Source: Eonycteris spelaea
Lineage: Eukaryota; Chordata; Mammalia; Chiroptera; Pteropodidae
Length of the DNA stretch: 64,000 nt
Direction of reading: 5' to 3'
Assembly: GCA_003508835.1 (NCBI GenBank)
Contig: PUFA01000003.1
Coordinates: forward strand, 23,875,001-23,939,000
This document shows positions 26,691 to 39,239 of the stretch, one piece after another. How positions within the stretch are numbered: position 1 is the first letter of the stretch; each line of letters starts with the position of its first letter. Below the pieces are notes generated by a model. That model saw only the letters and a program-made list of their open reading frames with translations, was not told the DNA's origin and made no database searches. A program made the position numbers and the translations under genes.

Positions 26691-28990
26691 CCCTTTTCTT
26701 CATTTTCTTTATTCTAAAATTATAAAATATTCAGAGAAGGGCTGAGCAAATATTGTTTGAAATACTTGCTTGTCTTTTTAATGAGCTTAACCATTGGTTT
26801 ATATTGTTGGTCCTGGGGGCAAAGGTTTTCACTCCCAAGGAAGTCGATGCATTCAATAGCTCAACATAAAAACAAACAAGCTCGTTATCCCATATTTTAG
26901 CAGCATTCAAAATAGAGCTGTGAAAAATATAAAACGATAAAGAGAAGGTAGCTAACTGCCTATGGCTGACCTTATCGTTGTTAAGTTAAAAACAAAATCA
27001 TTTCATGGGCCAGTTGTAAATAAATCATGCATACAACTCTAGCATGTACAGCCAGCCACATGAACTATGTAGAGCGACTCAGAAGGAAGACCAGACAGCA
27101 CTTATAAACATTTGGTGGCTTGTGCTAATCTTTTTTTTTTTTTTTCCAAAGCATATTCCTGTTTTTATCTTTTTAGACCTGTTTGTTCCTTTTTTTTTTT
27201 CATTCAGACAATAGAATCATTCTTCTAATGCAACAAAAATAAGCATTTCCTAACATTTTAGGGGCCCTAATCATCGCCCTAGGGAAAATTAAGATAAAAA
27301 TATATGTGTTCTTATTGTAGACTATACTTGTGAAATGAACAATGACCATTTACTATTGTTTGGCCTTTACATCACATACTTAACTCTCTGTAGCAATAAG
27401 AAAGATAAAAAATGTTCCACCAGCTGAAAAATCTGAGTTTACAGATATAAAAATGTTAATGCCATTCGATTTAATAAGGTAAATTAAATATTGCATAAAA
27501 TGGATAAGAGATTCATTTATATAGCAATTTACCGACATGAATATATGTATATATAACAAGTTTATGGTTAATAAAAGTTAAGTTTGAAAGCTAAACTCTA
27601 CTTTCAAAATGGGCAAATTCATCTTTGCCTTAAATAGGATTATAAGGTTTCAGGTTTTTGACATTGTGCAAGCTCATGCTCTGCGGTTAGGCTGGGTCCC
27701 AGTGGAGAGCTGCCCGAGTCTGCCAGGAAACACTGGAAGCAAGATGTGGCATCCTGAAGAGCTAACCTGTAAATCTTAAACCCATAGTTTAGCATTTTGT
27801 TTAACTGTCTGCCATGTGATGAGACGAGCCCTTCCCCTTATTCAGTCCTTATTTTCTTGAAAGACGAACAATTTTCAGACTCCAAATACCCTAACCAAAG
27901 AATAAAACAGGCTGACTTTGTGGATCAGGTTTAAATATTTTGGAGTCCGCCCCCTGGGGTCAATTCTTCAGCTGAGAGCCAGTCCCAACACAGCCACTCG
28001 AACGCCAAGTGTGCGGCATTCTGTGAGGGTCCCTTTCAATTAAAATTTTTGTTTGTTTTACATCAGATCTGGGTCTCAGACTGTCTTTCCAACACATTCT
28101 CAACCCTGCCCCCATTTCTTTTGGGGGAAGCTTTTTCACATCCTTGATCAACCACTGAACTTTTGCTTATGCAACTAAGAAAGCAAACCATGAATTAAAC
28201 TTGAGTAACAGAAACGCAGTATATATCTCAAATTAGATTTATAACTGAATGGTAATCAAAAATAGAACTGCTTCGAGCTTAAATTATCAACTTTTTTCTT
28301 CTTAAACTAAAATCATCTTGCTCTGAACTATTATTTCATTGCAGTCAGCACTTTAAATGTAATGGGTGGGTGGTGCATTTCTAAAAAGAAAGATTATATT
28401 TACCCTTAATTACAGATATGAGTGAGATCAGAGTATGACGGATGCTGCTTTTTGGCTTATAATTAATTCATCTAATAGGTGAATGACCTTGAATTTCAGA
28501 GTTGGAATCGGAGAAGGGAAAAAAAGTAGAAGAAAAAAAAAAACCTCTGGGGAAAGGGAAATGTGCCCCTGGTTTCTTCGGGCTTTCTCTGATTTTGCGT
28601 CACTCCCATTACGTTGCGATCCGATATCAGACACAACATCTTGGGGGATGTTACAGAACAGAGAAAAGCAGTCTCCGATGAAACCAGATTAAGCTCCTTT
28701 ACTGAACTATTGCCAAATGCTCGTGAGTCTCATTCATGTGTGGGGATTCTCGTACTCACACAGCTGCAAGACCATTCTTTCATCACGAACCTGAGTGATG
28801 TATAGTGGCTTTGTATGGCGAACTGACTCTATAAAGGCAGGAGTTTGGGAAGGCTTTACATTGATATGGAAAGAAAATCCTGAATCACAATAAAACTTAG
28901 CAATACTGGATATAGGTACAGATACCTAATAGACTTTGCAGTGTTAAGTGCAAAATATACACTGAAAAAAAATTACAAGTTAGATTTGTT
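26691..28990. other. Intron sequence with no recognised transposon
   Basis: Includes T runs at 27131-27145 and 27191-27200, and a small block (28430-28700) with CpGs and a TGCGTCAC site near 28597. Frames of 60-70 codons on either strand have no homology. Confidence 0.4.
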
Positions 28991-29009
28991 TAAAACGCTT
29001 TTAAAATCA

Positions 29010-29280
29010 CAACTGAGGTCATTTTACATAGTTACTCTTGCACAGAATTGGGGTTTCAAAGACACTGCTGAATAAGATTCCTAACAGCCACGGGAAGTTT
29101 TTGCAAATCCCTATCGAATAGCTGCTGCTGAATTTGCCATTTTGACCACAGAAGGGCCATTGCTGACTTACTACAGTAGCAGGAGGGGATGATAATTTTG
29201 CTGCTGTTGGCACTTACTCTGCAACGTAGAATATATCTTGCACCAAAGGGCAATGAAGAACACAATATTTCCACCTGTCC
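29010..29280. promoter_or_regulatory. Candidate regulatory element (repeat-free, MARE/AP-1-like site)
   Basis: A complex, repeat-free block with TGCTGACTTA (about 29161-29170), a partial Maf-recognition motif, and a TTGACC half-site upstream. A T16 run follows at about 29282-29297. Inferred from composition only. Confidence 0.2.
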
Positions 29281-29649
29281 ATTTTTTTTTTTTTTTGAAC
29301 TTCAGAGCTCAAAACTGAAGGTCAGTCTTTGGACAGCCTTTACTCACAAAACTGAAGGTCCCAGACTGTACCTTTTTGGTTTACTTTGATTTCTATCCTA
29401 TGCTTGGTTTCAACAAAAGAGAACTCGGGAAATTTAGAGAGATGAGATGGCAAGGATAACTTCCATAATCGGGGGCTTAACAGATTGTTACTGTGCTGCA
29501 GAGCAATACAGATTATTAAAATGATCATTGAGCAAAAATTTTCTTTTAAGGGCTTTTGTCCAGTGTTTTCGATTTCTACTTTAAATGTGAAATGCACATT
29601 GTAACAAGTCAGAAGTAGAATCTAAACCTCCTGAGGAAAGAGGGAGGGT

Positions 29650-29870
29650 TTTGAGGTTGGACAAGCAGCTGGAACCCTAGCTCAGAGGCACACAAGCAAT
29701 ATGATTGGGGGTTAGTTATGCAACCGCTCCGAACCTATTTCCCTCATCTGTCCAAAGGGAATAATGAAAGGTCTATCACAGCGTTATCAGGAGCAGATGA
29801 AACAACACATGTAAAATGTCCGGCAGAGCCGGTGTCCAGCACTACTACCCTCTTTCCTCTGTTCCTCCAA
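29650..29870 (+). repeat. MIR SINE, sense
   Basis: MIR order with decay: 'gttatgcaaccgctccgaacctatttccctcatctgtccaaagggaataatg', 'gttatcaggagcagatgaaacaacacatgtaaaatgtccggcag'. Confidence 0.65.
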
Positions 29871-29999
29871 TTCGTAGACCCACATTACACCCACTGATGA
29901 TTGTTTAAAAGATTCTGCAAGAGCTGTGAATGACTGTCAGATCCTCGATTCCGCTTTCAGGTGAAAAGTATACACGACATAATTTCGAAAAGTCACTAT

Positions 30000-30290
30000 G
30001 TGAAAAACTAAAAAGAATTAATTATGAGGGTCTACATAAACAGTTATGATATAGCTTCACAGTCTAGAGCTTCACTGGCAACCAGAAATGGGTAATTTTG
30101 GTCCATATTTAATAAAGAAACTGGCCAACAATTAATCTCAATAATTTCAGCTCAAGTGGCCATTTTCCTGTAACTGCCACAAGGATTACTTCAATGGCTC
30201 ATTTGATTTTGCTTTTGCAAGCATGAACAAACTGCGACCGTCAATTCAACTACACGTGAGAGCAAAATTAGGCATAGTAGGTACACAAAA
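30000..30290. promoter_or_regulatory. Candidate conserved non-coding element
   Basis: Repeat-free block dense in TAATTA-like, CAATTA and GGCCATTTT motifs, with a TACACGTGAG E-box near 30250. Assigned on appearance only. Confidence 0.22.
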
Positions 30291-31380
30291 ATAACAAATG
30301 AATCCGACAGAATTATCAATCGTGATATTAAATAAATTCAAATTCTTACTATTGTATTGGCCACTGATAAATGACTTCAAATGGATTCATTTTGTTTCTA
30401 CTCTTGCAAGGCTAATTACAGGCATTTAATATATATTATATGATATTTATCAAGTACTATTAAATATTTTTAAACATGTATTTATTCCCCCATTACATCA
30501 CAAAAAGTAAATGAATGTACTTCATAGTTTTGGTTAGAAATCTACATAACTCCCAAAGAATTAAATTAAAAATTCAAAAAATATTATATTTTCCTATAAA
30601 CAAACATAGCACCTTATATTTAAATGTTATAGTGTGATCCAAAGGTTATCATAGTAACTATTATTTCATGTATCAACAGAGTAATAGTCAAGTAAAAACT
30701 CATGCATTTAGTATAGAAATTGCAGCTGCCTTAGGGTTGGCTAGATTTATGCATTCGCCTATTTGATTACCTCTCAAATTAAAAAAAAATGCATTCTTTA
30801 TTGTACAAAATAAAATGAGGTGGGGGTTCTGAAAATCCATTCTGGAATCACGAGTCATCTATTACACATTAAAAAGAAGACACATGAATCACATTTGATT
30901 TGTTAGTGAGAAGATAGAAATTTAGCAAAAAAAGAAAACACAAAAGCAATCAGTAACCTACAATAAAAGTAGATTTGAAGAGACCTGATATAAACAATAT
31001 AGAATTTAAGGTAACTGCCTTCTTTTCAGAATATGCTCCTTCTCAGTTCAGGAAGTTTATTTAATATATAACTTGATAAGTATGCTATAATCACTACTTG
31101 CCTTAAAATGTTTTTCCTTCAGCAATTTTGTTCCAAAGTAAAAATAGAACAATTCGAATAAGACCTGTTAACATACTAGGGAATTAGCACCACTCTCCTA
31201 TAAATATAAACATGTGTCTATAATAGATGTGCGGAAAAGTATATTTGGTCAGGTTGCTATTTTAGTGAAATAAAGGAATAGCAATCGTCACATGTCAGTC
31301 TTCTTCATATTGGGTGGAAAGGTTCCATTTCGAGGTTGTTGTAATTGCCTTCCCCTCTGAGCAAAGGCCTTTAAAAACCA
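30291..31380. other. Intron sequence with no recognised feature
   Basis: Strongly AT-rich. Nothing assignable. Confidence 0.5.
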
Positions 31381-31384
31381 TTTT

Positions 31385-31475
31385 CACACAGAGGCTGCTC
31401 TCCTGGAGGACAGGGACCAGGAGCTCATTCATCCTGCTCCCCGGCACCTGGCCTAGGTGCTCAATTACAATCTAA
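31385..31475 (+). repeat. L2 LINE 3' end fragment, sense
   Basis: Contains 'ctcctggaggacagggaccaggagctcattcatcctgctccccggcacctggcctaggtgctcaatta', following the L2 3' UTR order. Confidence 0.5.
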
Positions 31476-32094
31476 TAGCCAACTCTATGAGATTTACTAA
31501 AATAAAGCATCCTGCTAACTATTGGCATTTGTAAGTAAGGTGACCAGTCTACCGTGACATGAAAAAACTGAGGTTATCTGGAGGAGCAGGAAATGCATAA
31601 TGGAATCTTCAAATCATCATGAAATTATTTAAGTTCTGACTATCCTTCCAGAGCTCTGCATGGCCTCTGGCTTCAAGTGGTTCTGCTTTCAATATGCATT
31701 AACAGTTTGCCTCCCAAAGTTCTTTTTCCTGAATACGTGGCTTATCAAGAATGTGTAGCGTGAAGGCCAAACTATGTATATACCAGTCAAGAGAGCGACT
31801 AACGTATTCATGTTTAACTCCCTAGTTAGTGCCTAGCATGGAGACCCACCACAGCAAATGCTCACTAAATACGGAACTGAGTGCAGAACAATCGCTATTA
31901 GTCAATCAAGAACTTAAGTAACTATTCTAGACATATCTATAGCATAAATCTGTCCCATTAGTCATTCCAACTACTGTTGCTCTTATAATAGTAGCAGCAG
32001 TAGTAGTCATCGTAGCAAGAAGAGGGGGAGGAAGGATGTGGAATAAGAGTAGTGGGAAGGGAATGAGGTAGAATAGCAGCAGTAGCTATTGCAA

Positions 32095-32300
32095 CTGCAT
32101 GCTAAGAGCCAGACGCAGCTGGAGATCCTTTACACACTAACAAGGCAGAAGACAGGACCCCCACTGTACACAGGGGACATCCAGCATGAGAACGGTGCCT
32201 GGCCAAGGCCATGTGTCTGGCAAACAGCAGAGCCAGGATGGGAATTCACTTAGGCTTGACTTCAAAGCCGGTGCTTGTTCTCTACCAACAACACTCCCTC
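32095..32300 (-). repeat. MIR SINE, antisense
   Basis: Reverse-complement MIR: 'agatcctttacacactaacaaggcagaagacagg', 'ctggccaaggccatgtgtctggcaaacagcagagccagg'. Followed at 140 bp by a sense MIR. Confidence 0.6.
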
Positions 32301-32439
32301 CCTCTACTCCTTACTCTTCGTTTTTCCTTGCCCTCACCCCAACCATGAGAGGCCCATCTCTTTCTCTTTGGTTCATTTTAGCAGTCAAAAGCTCATCTAT
32401 CAGACTTACTCCAGAGGAATCTCTAACTCAGTAGAGTAT

Positions 32440-32625
32440 GACAGGCCTGAGAGTGAGTGCCATTTACCTCCTGGAGTATCTTGGACAATTTGTCTAACAT
32501 TTGCAGGTTTCAGACTTCTTTTCTGGGAAATGTTGGTACAATTAGACCTTCCCATTGCAAGAATTAACTTAGATAACATAAAGTGCTTAGCAAAGTTCCT
32601 AGTCAGCCTTGATTACTTGATAAGG
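32440..32625 (+). repeat. MIR SINE, sense
   Basis: Decayed MIR order: 'gagtgccatttacctcctggag', 'tggacaatttgtctaac', '...attaacttagataacataaagtgcttagcaaagttcctagtc'. It lies head-to-head with the preceding antisense MIR. Confidence 0.6.
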
Positions 32626-32925
32626 ATTATTACTATATATATTGTGTATACAGAATATCTTACTATATGTAAATACAATATTATGTAACATATTATCACA
32701 TAACAATTTAATACGGTATATTATTATATGTAAGTATCACCCATACTGTATATTACACAAATTTATAATAGGCAAAGGAAGTGTTAGGCTCTAAAACAAC
32801 ATGAATTGAAATCTCAGGTCTTGAGCTGAAATCTCTCACTGCCTTTGCTTCTGCTCTCCAGCATCCTGTAATTCATCTCTACCCTTGATTTTCATAATGC
32901 GGTCAATTATCTAATGAGGTTAAAT

Positions 32926-33062
32926 CTTCTTTCTTTCTCTTTCTCTCTTTCTCTTTCTTCTCTCTTTCTTCTTCTTGCTTGCTTGCTTGCTTGCTTTTCT
33001 CTCTCTCTCTATCCCTCCCTCTCTGTTTTTTTTTCTTTTTTCCCAAGTCTGCTCTCCCTTTA
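32926..33062. repeat. Long polypyrimidine (CT)-rich tract with (CTTG)n
   Basis: About 135 bp almost entirely C/T, including CTTTCT units, a (CTTG)n core at 32974-32996, (CT)n and a T run. Plus-strand frames rich in Ser/Leu/Phe here are artefacts. Confidence 0.93.
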
Positions 33063-33149
33063 TTCCTCTTGCATTTCATTCTTCCTTCTAGACTTTTCTT
33101 TCAACTTCATCTGAAAAGATCACCTGCTGTGACATTTCTTGTACTGTAT

Positions 33150-33300
33150 GAAGTAAGTGTTTATGCATCTGATTTCTCCCTTCTAGTCTGGGAGTTCCTC
33201 AACAGCAGAAAATAAGCCTCAGTCATCTTTGTATTCTGAGCATCCAGCACAGCAGGCCTGCTACATAGTACATCTTCAATAACTAATTAATCGATGATGG
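33150..33300 (+). repeat. L2 LINE 3' end, sense
   Basis: Follows the L2 3' UTR: 'ctagtctgggagttcctcaacagcag', 'tctttgtattctgagcatccagcacagcaggcctgctacatagtacatcttcaataact'. Confidence 0.65.
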
Positions 33301-34290
33301 AATATACTTACATGATTTCATGTTTACCATCCTGAAGATAACTTCTCCATCTCTAACTTAGTAGGTATATAATGCCTGCAACCTATATATTCAGTCTGGT
33401 CTTCAGCTTTTCTCCTGTGCCACTGGAGTGGCTTTTAAGAACACCAACCCATGAAGACTTCATTAAAAAACTAAAATTTGATATTTAATATGTAGAAGAC
33501 CCAACACATCATCCCTTAAAACTTCTCTGGCTTCCTAATTATTCTCTCATCCTTTTAAACTATATTTGAGAAGTCAGCATTCGTAAAGTCTGCAAAGAAA
33601 TCAGTTGTGGGTTTGCCTAAACACACACATGGTGGTTTACATTTGTTTTCATCTATAATTGATTTCATTGAAAACTGGTAGGACTTCCTCAAATATGCTG
33701 CATTGTCAAATGGTTCATCATTTGCTCAAGGAGGCCAGGTTCTAAAGAGAATCTGGAAAAGCTGGAGTAATGCAGGCACTACCCAGAGTAACAGATTCGG
33801 TGATATCACGTGGCCCCCTGGCTAGAAAAGACACTGCAGGAAAAAGACACATTGAGAAAAAGGATGGGTTGTGGAAGTTTTGAAGAGAACAGTTACTCTG
33901 AGGAACATAGCATATAAAACAGGTTAGAAGAAATTAAAACGGCAGGCTGAGAAATTGTTCTCCCTAGGGTAGCAAGGAGTCTTAACTTGATATTTAGTAC
34001 TGGGATTTTAATTTCTTAACTATGGGTCAGATAGGATCAAAACATAGAAGGTGCATAATGCTGCTTAGTAGACTTATGGCCACAGAAATAGCCACAGTAG
34101 ACTAGAGATAGATATAAGATAATCAAGGCAACAACTTAAAAAATGAGCTTCAACACGACACAGGTTTTTGGTATGTTTCTTCACAGGGATGTATATGGCC
34201 TAAACTTTCTTAGACTATTCATGTACCAATTTGTCTAAACTTTTCTGTCGAGGCTAACATTTCCATAATGGCATCACTGAGAACAATATT
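33301..34290. other. Intron sequence with no recognised feature
   Basis: Moderately AT-rich single-copy sequence. No repeat or exon recognised. Confidence 0.5.
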
Positions 34291-34296
34291 CAAAGG

Positions 34297-34521
34297 CAGA
34301 GGTCAGTAAATATTTTCTTAAGGGCTAGACAGTAAATATTTTAGTCTTTTCCAGCCATAATAAGGTCTCTATACTGCAATTACTCAACTCTGCTGTTGCA
34401 GCATTAAATCAGCCATGTGTAATATGTAAATGAACAGGTGGGGCTGTGTTCCAATAAAACTTTATCTATAAAAATAGTCTATGTGCCAAATTTGGCTCTA
34501 TGCATAGTTTGCTGGCCTTTT
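34297..34521 (+). mobile_element. Non-autonomous hAT (Charlie-like) DNA transposon
   Basis: Nearly full-length MITE: start 'cagaggtcagtaaatattttcttaagggctagacagtaaatattttag', middle 'tgtgttccaataaaactttatctataaaaa' and end 'tttggctctatgcatagtttgctggcc', matching a widespread eutherian hAT family that is flanked by 'caggggtcagcaaac' inverted ends. The family name (MER3-like) is from memory. A clear target duplication was not found. Confidence 0.8.
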
Positions 34522-34679
34522 TCTTTTTGAGATGAAGGTATAGCGTTTTTATAGGACACCGCCTCAAAGTTCAATTATTTTGCCATGGAAGAAATGCCAT
34601 GAAGTTTCATGGAAGCCATCTGCACCCCGTACTCTCCCCTTCGCCCCAGTCCCGCTCTGAATGTTCATACACTGCTGTC

Positions 34680-35110
34680 AAATTTAGCTTTCTAAAACCC
34701 AGAGCTGCTCCATTCTGCTCAGCATTAAAACCTTCAGAGCTTGCAAATACTCACACGCCGCAACTCCACCCCACAGACAATTCAGCTCCGATCCACCTTT
34801 CAGGCCTCTCTTTCCTCTTCCACACCTGCAGTCCACTGAGCCGCGCTGAGCACCTACTGTGAGCCAGCCACTGTTCACTGGGGATATGGAACCTCCTCAT
34901 CCATATCTCTCCTTCAACTTGGCCTAAATACAGTGAGAGACACGTGGAATCCCAGCCTGCACCAAATGCCTTTTTCCCTCTCCTCACTCCTAGCCACTGC
35001 CAGCCTTAGTTAGAGTTTCAGCCTTCACCTGCCAAGCTTCCCACTGAAACAGTGACCGATCTCTCTTTTAAAACTGCCATTTGAAGTTACTCCAGGAAAT
35101 CTTTCCTAGG
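34680..35110 (+). repeat. L2 LINE fragment, sense (3' ORF2/UTR region, decayed)
   Basis: Resembles the L2 segment 'ctgctcaaaaccctccaatggctt': here 'cattctgctcagcattaaaaccttcagagctt'. It ends with 'gttactccaggaaatctttcctagg', a common LINE2/CR1 3' motif. The middle is poorly alignable. Confidence 0.45.
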
Positions 35111-35599
35111 TAAACTAACCAGTCTCCAATCTTCCAGTTTACTCAAATGTCCACACATATTGTATAAGGAGCCCTTGATCTTTTGAGAAAGATATTTTAA
35201 AGATAAGCAACCACCTGACTTTATAGACTTGATCAGGTTTGTAATTTTTGTGTTTTGTGAAAGTAATTGTAGAGCATTTGTATCCATCTATACTCTATCT
35301 TCAAGGATATAGGACAGACATATATTTTATTAGTTTTCTCATATTACTCGTAAATAATTTAGATATTGAGCACATGATACTAATTATCTGAACTAGTTCA
35401 CAAGTCAGTTTAATAAAAATCATGACAGGGTTCATCAGTACAAATATTTTAAAACACCAAAATAACCTCACACATCAATTCTTAAAGGAACCAAACACTT
35501 TTAATCTTTTTACATGAATATTTTGCAGAAAAGTACTTGAGTAAAATTAATCGACTCAAAATTAAATTAGACTCAACACAAATACAAAATTCCAAAACG

Positions 35600-35734
35600 A
35601 GGAAAATGGGTAGGGAAGGGAGAACACAGGATTCTAAAATGATTCTAAATTAAACTGGAAAGCTAAATGCATGATCATTACAGCTAAAGTTCTTTCTATA
35701 AAGAAGTTGGGAAAACTGCTATGCGTACATATCT

Positions 35735-35782
<48 letters not shown>

Positions 35783-36770
35783 TTTAAGCAAAGGAAATTA
35801 AAACAATATGGTACCATTGCCAGAGGGGCAGACGTAGCAGTAAGAATATGCACAGAGAGGCTTAGAATGAAGGTGTCATTAAAAACCAATGAAGAAATGA
35901 GAAAGTATTCAATAAGTGGTACTAAAAACTTTTCCAGCATTAAAAAAGTTAGGTGTTTGCTTCACACTTTATGTTAAAATGTATTTAAATGGAAAGGTTA
36001 AAATGAAAGCAAGAGAATAAAATATAAGCAAATTTAATTTTTTTTTAATGTAGAGACCTTTTTAGCTTTAACATTAGATGTCAAAAAATTAAAGAAACAT
36101 ATTAAAACCTATGGCTATGTTTTTTTTTTTAAAACATTATGCAAGCTACGAAAACATGTTTGAAAAAAATCTCTACAACAAATAGTTTGAAGGAAAGATA
36201 AATACCCTTCATAAATAAAAAGCTCTTAGATTACAATAAGAAAAAAAACAGACTGATGAACATAAACCATTCTTTCATAGAAAAAGTAAATTTGAAATTT
36301 GGCAATAAATATATGAAAAGATATTCGGTAAATTACGATAAGACAAATTTTCAGCTGCCAGCATGAAACTTTACTTTCACACACAGCTAATGAGAGCATA
36401 AACTGGTATCAATTCTCTGGAAGGCAATTTAAATGTACAGCAAAAGTTTAAAAGCACGTGACTTTGAAATTTCAATATTAAACTTGTACCCAAAGGATAA
36501 AATTGGACAAATATACAAAAATATATGTAAAAAGATGACCATGATAATTTTGTATTTCTGAAAATTTAGAAATATCTTAGCAAATGTTTTGTTAAATAAA
36601 CAAGTAAGTATGAAATGATATGGTAAATTTATATTTATGACAAAGCATGGTTTTAAAAAGTAGCATCTAAAGGGCATGATTATTCTAAAAAGTATCTGCA
36701 GATATAACCATTCTCTACAATTCCTCCATAATTCCTTACTCAAATCATGATATTTTATTAGGCTATTTCT
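35600..36770 (+). mobile_element. Ancient LINE-1 ORF2 C-terminal region and 3' part, sense
   Basis: Decayed L1 ORF2 order can be followed across the block: 'aatatggtaccattgccagagg...cagacgtagcag...agagaggcttagaatg' (tail of ORF2), 'gaaatgagaaagtattcaataagtggtac', '...aaagctcttagattacaataag', 'caataaatatatgaaaagatattcgg', and 'agagcataaactggtatcaattctctggaaggcaattt'. No frame survives. A (CA)n array lies inside it at 35737-35779. Confidence 0.75.
35737..35779. repeat. (AC)n microsatellite nested in the old L1
   Basis: About 21 uninterrupted AC units. Confidence 0.97.
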
Positions 36771-37149
36771 TATTTTGGGAAATTCTATTGCTTACATTTG
36801 TTATAAATAGCATATTTGAGTAACTGCATAGAGTAAAATTCTGCAAAATAACTTAAATAATTTTAGATTGTAAAGGCAGAATAAAGATTATCTTCATTTC
36901 AAAAATAGTCCTTGAACTTTGTTATAGTAAGATAAAGAATGATCTGATTACACTTGTGCATACACAGCCAGGTAAAGCTGTCACAGGGGTTTATCAGACA
37001 CTTGAGAGCTTTCTACAGAAAATACTAAAAACAAGCCTTTCAATGTCAATTTAAAAGGGACAGGACCACTTGACTAATTTTTAAAAGCATAAAAGATAAA
37101 CTGACTTTCATTTCAGTTTTTCATAGGTAGAGTATGTTATTATTGTAAT

Positions 37150-37470
37150 TTACTAATGTTCATTATAAAAATATAGCAGAGAGGGTCGGATTGAGCAAGT
37201 ATGCAGAACCTCCCACCTTCCTGCTGCAGCTCCCTTACTGTGTTTACCTAAATAATTTCCTACCGGAGAGCTGGATAAGTAAGTGCCTGCACCGCTGTGG
37301 AGTAAAAACGATTTCGGACCACGATCTACTCCACAAAGCACAGTGGCAGAACACAATGATAATGCTGTTTTTCTCATACGCCAAAAGTCAGCTAGCTCTG
37401 TAATGCTCCCCAAGAAACAGCAGGCCTTTCAGAGAGAGCCCAGCAGTCTTTCGACTAAATAGGCTTTGAG
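37150..37470. promoter_or_regulatory. Candidate conserved non-coding element with forkhead and SOX motifs
   Basis: Repeat-free block with TGTTTAC (forkhead core, 37241-37247), ACAAT (SOX core, 37353-37357) and several CpGs. Overlapping frames on both strands (86 and 70 codons) show no homology. Function is an inference from motif content. Confidence 0.25.
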
Positions 37471-38575
37471 AGACAAAAAGGTTGAAGAACGAAGCTTTTT
37501 AGATGAAAGATACTATTTTCTATACTTCGTTAAAAATATATTTTAGCCATGTAGATAGGCCTTCTTTATTTTATATTTCTAAATCTTATGTGAACATAAG
37601 AAGCAAGTCATTTATATGATATTTTCTTGATTTGGCATTTGACCTTCTTTTATCTCCAGGAAAGGCACAGATTTATTTAATAATTTTTAATTCCATTTAC
37701 AGGTTCACAATCCCTTGTTCTCAATTTTGATATTACAAAAGCTCTGAAAACCTTTCGTAGTTTTGTGACAAACCTGAACCTGACCTAAACCTACATGAGG
37801 ATATCTAGCACCCTTTTTTATCCTACTAGGTGTGACTACTCACGTGTTTGCTACAGAATTAGTCATCTATTTAATCACCGGATGCTGCATCATACTCCAC
37901 GGGGGTTTACACAGAACACGTTACATGCACCATATTCGACTTCCTAAAATGCAAAGAATTCCTGAATTCTGAACTATCTACAGCTCCAAGGATTCTGTGG
38001 CCTATAAAAGTCATTTTCCTATAAAGTGCTTAAGACACAGTTTGAAAGAAAATTTACTACATCATCTTTTAATTACTTTTGGGGACACTGTCAACACCTA
38101 AACCTATTTAAAGTGAAAGCAACTTTCAATTCTCTTAGAATATTCACATGCAGACACTCAAGTTAAGCATAATGTGTACTCTAACATGCCCAGTTTGCCC
38201 AAATCTAGTAGATTTCCCCACAGGGAGACAGCGTGAGGCCTCCCCTTATTTTTTGCCAATGGTATTCTTATTTCTTCTGGAGAACATTTTCATATTCAGA
38301 ACTACTCATCATATCTATTAATATTTTTGGTTGTTTTGATTTGCAAACTACTTAACTGGACACATACTTTTCATGACTATTTGAAGAAAGTTTTATGTAT
38401 TCAAAATAATAAACAGTCAAACATCCAGGTTTCGCTCATGTAGTAGAAATGAAGATCTACCTCCTTCGGGACCTAATGTGATCTCTGCTCTGAGATGGGT
38501 GTCCACATCCAAAGCAAGTTTCTCTAAAGTTTTTCAGCATACAGCTCTAAAATTGTAAGGGCAATCTAAAATAGA
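37471..38575. other. Intron sequence with no recognised feature
   Basis: AT-rich single-copy sequence. Nothing assignable. Confidence 0.5.
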
Positions 38576-38579
38576 CCAG

Positions 38580-38636
38580 CTGTGCGTGCGTGTGTATGTG
38601 TGTGCGTTCACACACACTGTGTGTATATACATATTT
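38580..38636. repeat. Alternating TG/CA tract with internal dyad
   Basis: Imperfect TGTGTG/CACACA alternation in which a TG block is followed by its complement (TGTGTGTGCG...CACACACA), giving hairpin and Z-DNA potential. Confidence 0.8.
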
Positions 38637-38879
38637 TGTTAGTTTATATATTGATATTTGTTTGTTTATTTGTATAGTCCTCAACCAAACACCCACAAAC
38701 TGATCTGCCATCCTCCCTCCTTCTGCAACATAGACAACACAGCTCTTGCTACTTCTAGTCCTTTGCTGAAATGCCAATACTGGCCAAAAGAGTTAAAGAA
38801 ATTATGATACATCAAGAAATTTTCACAGTTCAATAAAGTTTCAGGATCCTATGTCTTTAGAAAACACATACAACTCATA

Positions 38880-39070
38880 ATTTTATTCCTTCAATAAATA
38901 CCTATTATGTTTTAGGAACTGTTCTAAGAATGGGGTAAGTCACAGCACAATTTACATTTCATTTATGGATGTGCAAGAAAACATGAACAAATAAACAAGC
39001 TAGCAGAGCAGGGTATACACACTTGTGTCATCTAGTCCAGTGAGTTAGGTGTGCAAGACATCCCATATGT
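38880..39070 (-). repeat. L2 LINE 3' end, antisense (decayed)
   Basis: Reverse-complement L2 terminus: 'ttccttcaataaatacctattatgttttaggaactgttctaag...gggg', then 'aaaacatgaacaaataaacaagctagcagagc'. Confidence 0.5.
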
Positions 39071-39239
39071 TTGGACAGAGAATGTAAAATACAATGAAAA
39101 GCTGTAAAAATATGCAAAAGGGATGAATTACAGATGATCGCGTTCCAAATAAGATTTAACAAAGAAAAAACTTAATTGAATGAACTTGTCTTGAGTAATT
39201 TTGTAACTTCCAATGACATAATCCATAGATCCCAAACCA

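Noticed and set aside
31985..32095. Triplet repeat (AGC/AGT-like) of possible clinical type
   Set aside because: Only scattered, short, imperfect triplets; not a CTG/CAG array. The known TCF4 CTG repeat lies elsewhere in the gene.
32914..33215. Leu/Ser-rich plus-strand frames resembling a signal peptide or membrane segment
   Set aside because: Direct translation of the CT-rich low-complexity tract.
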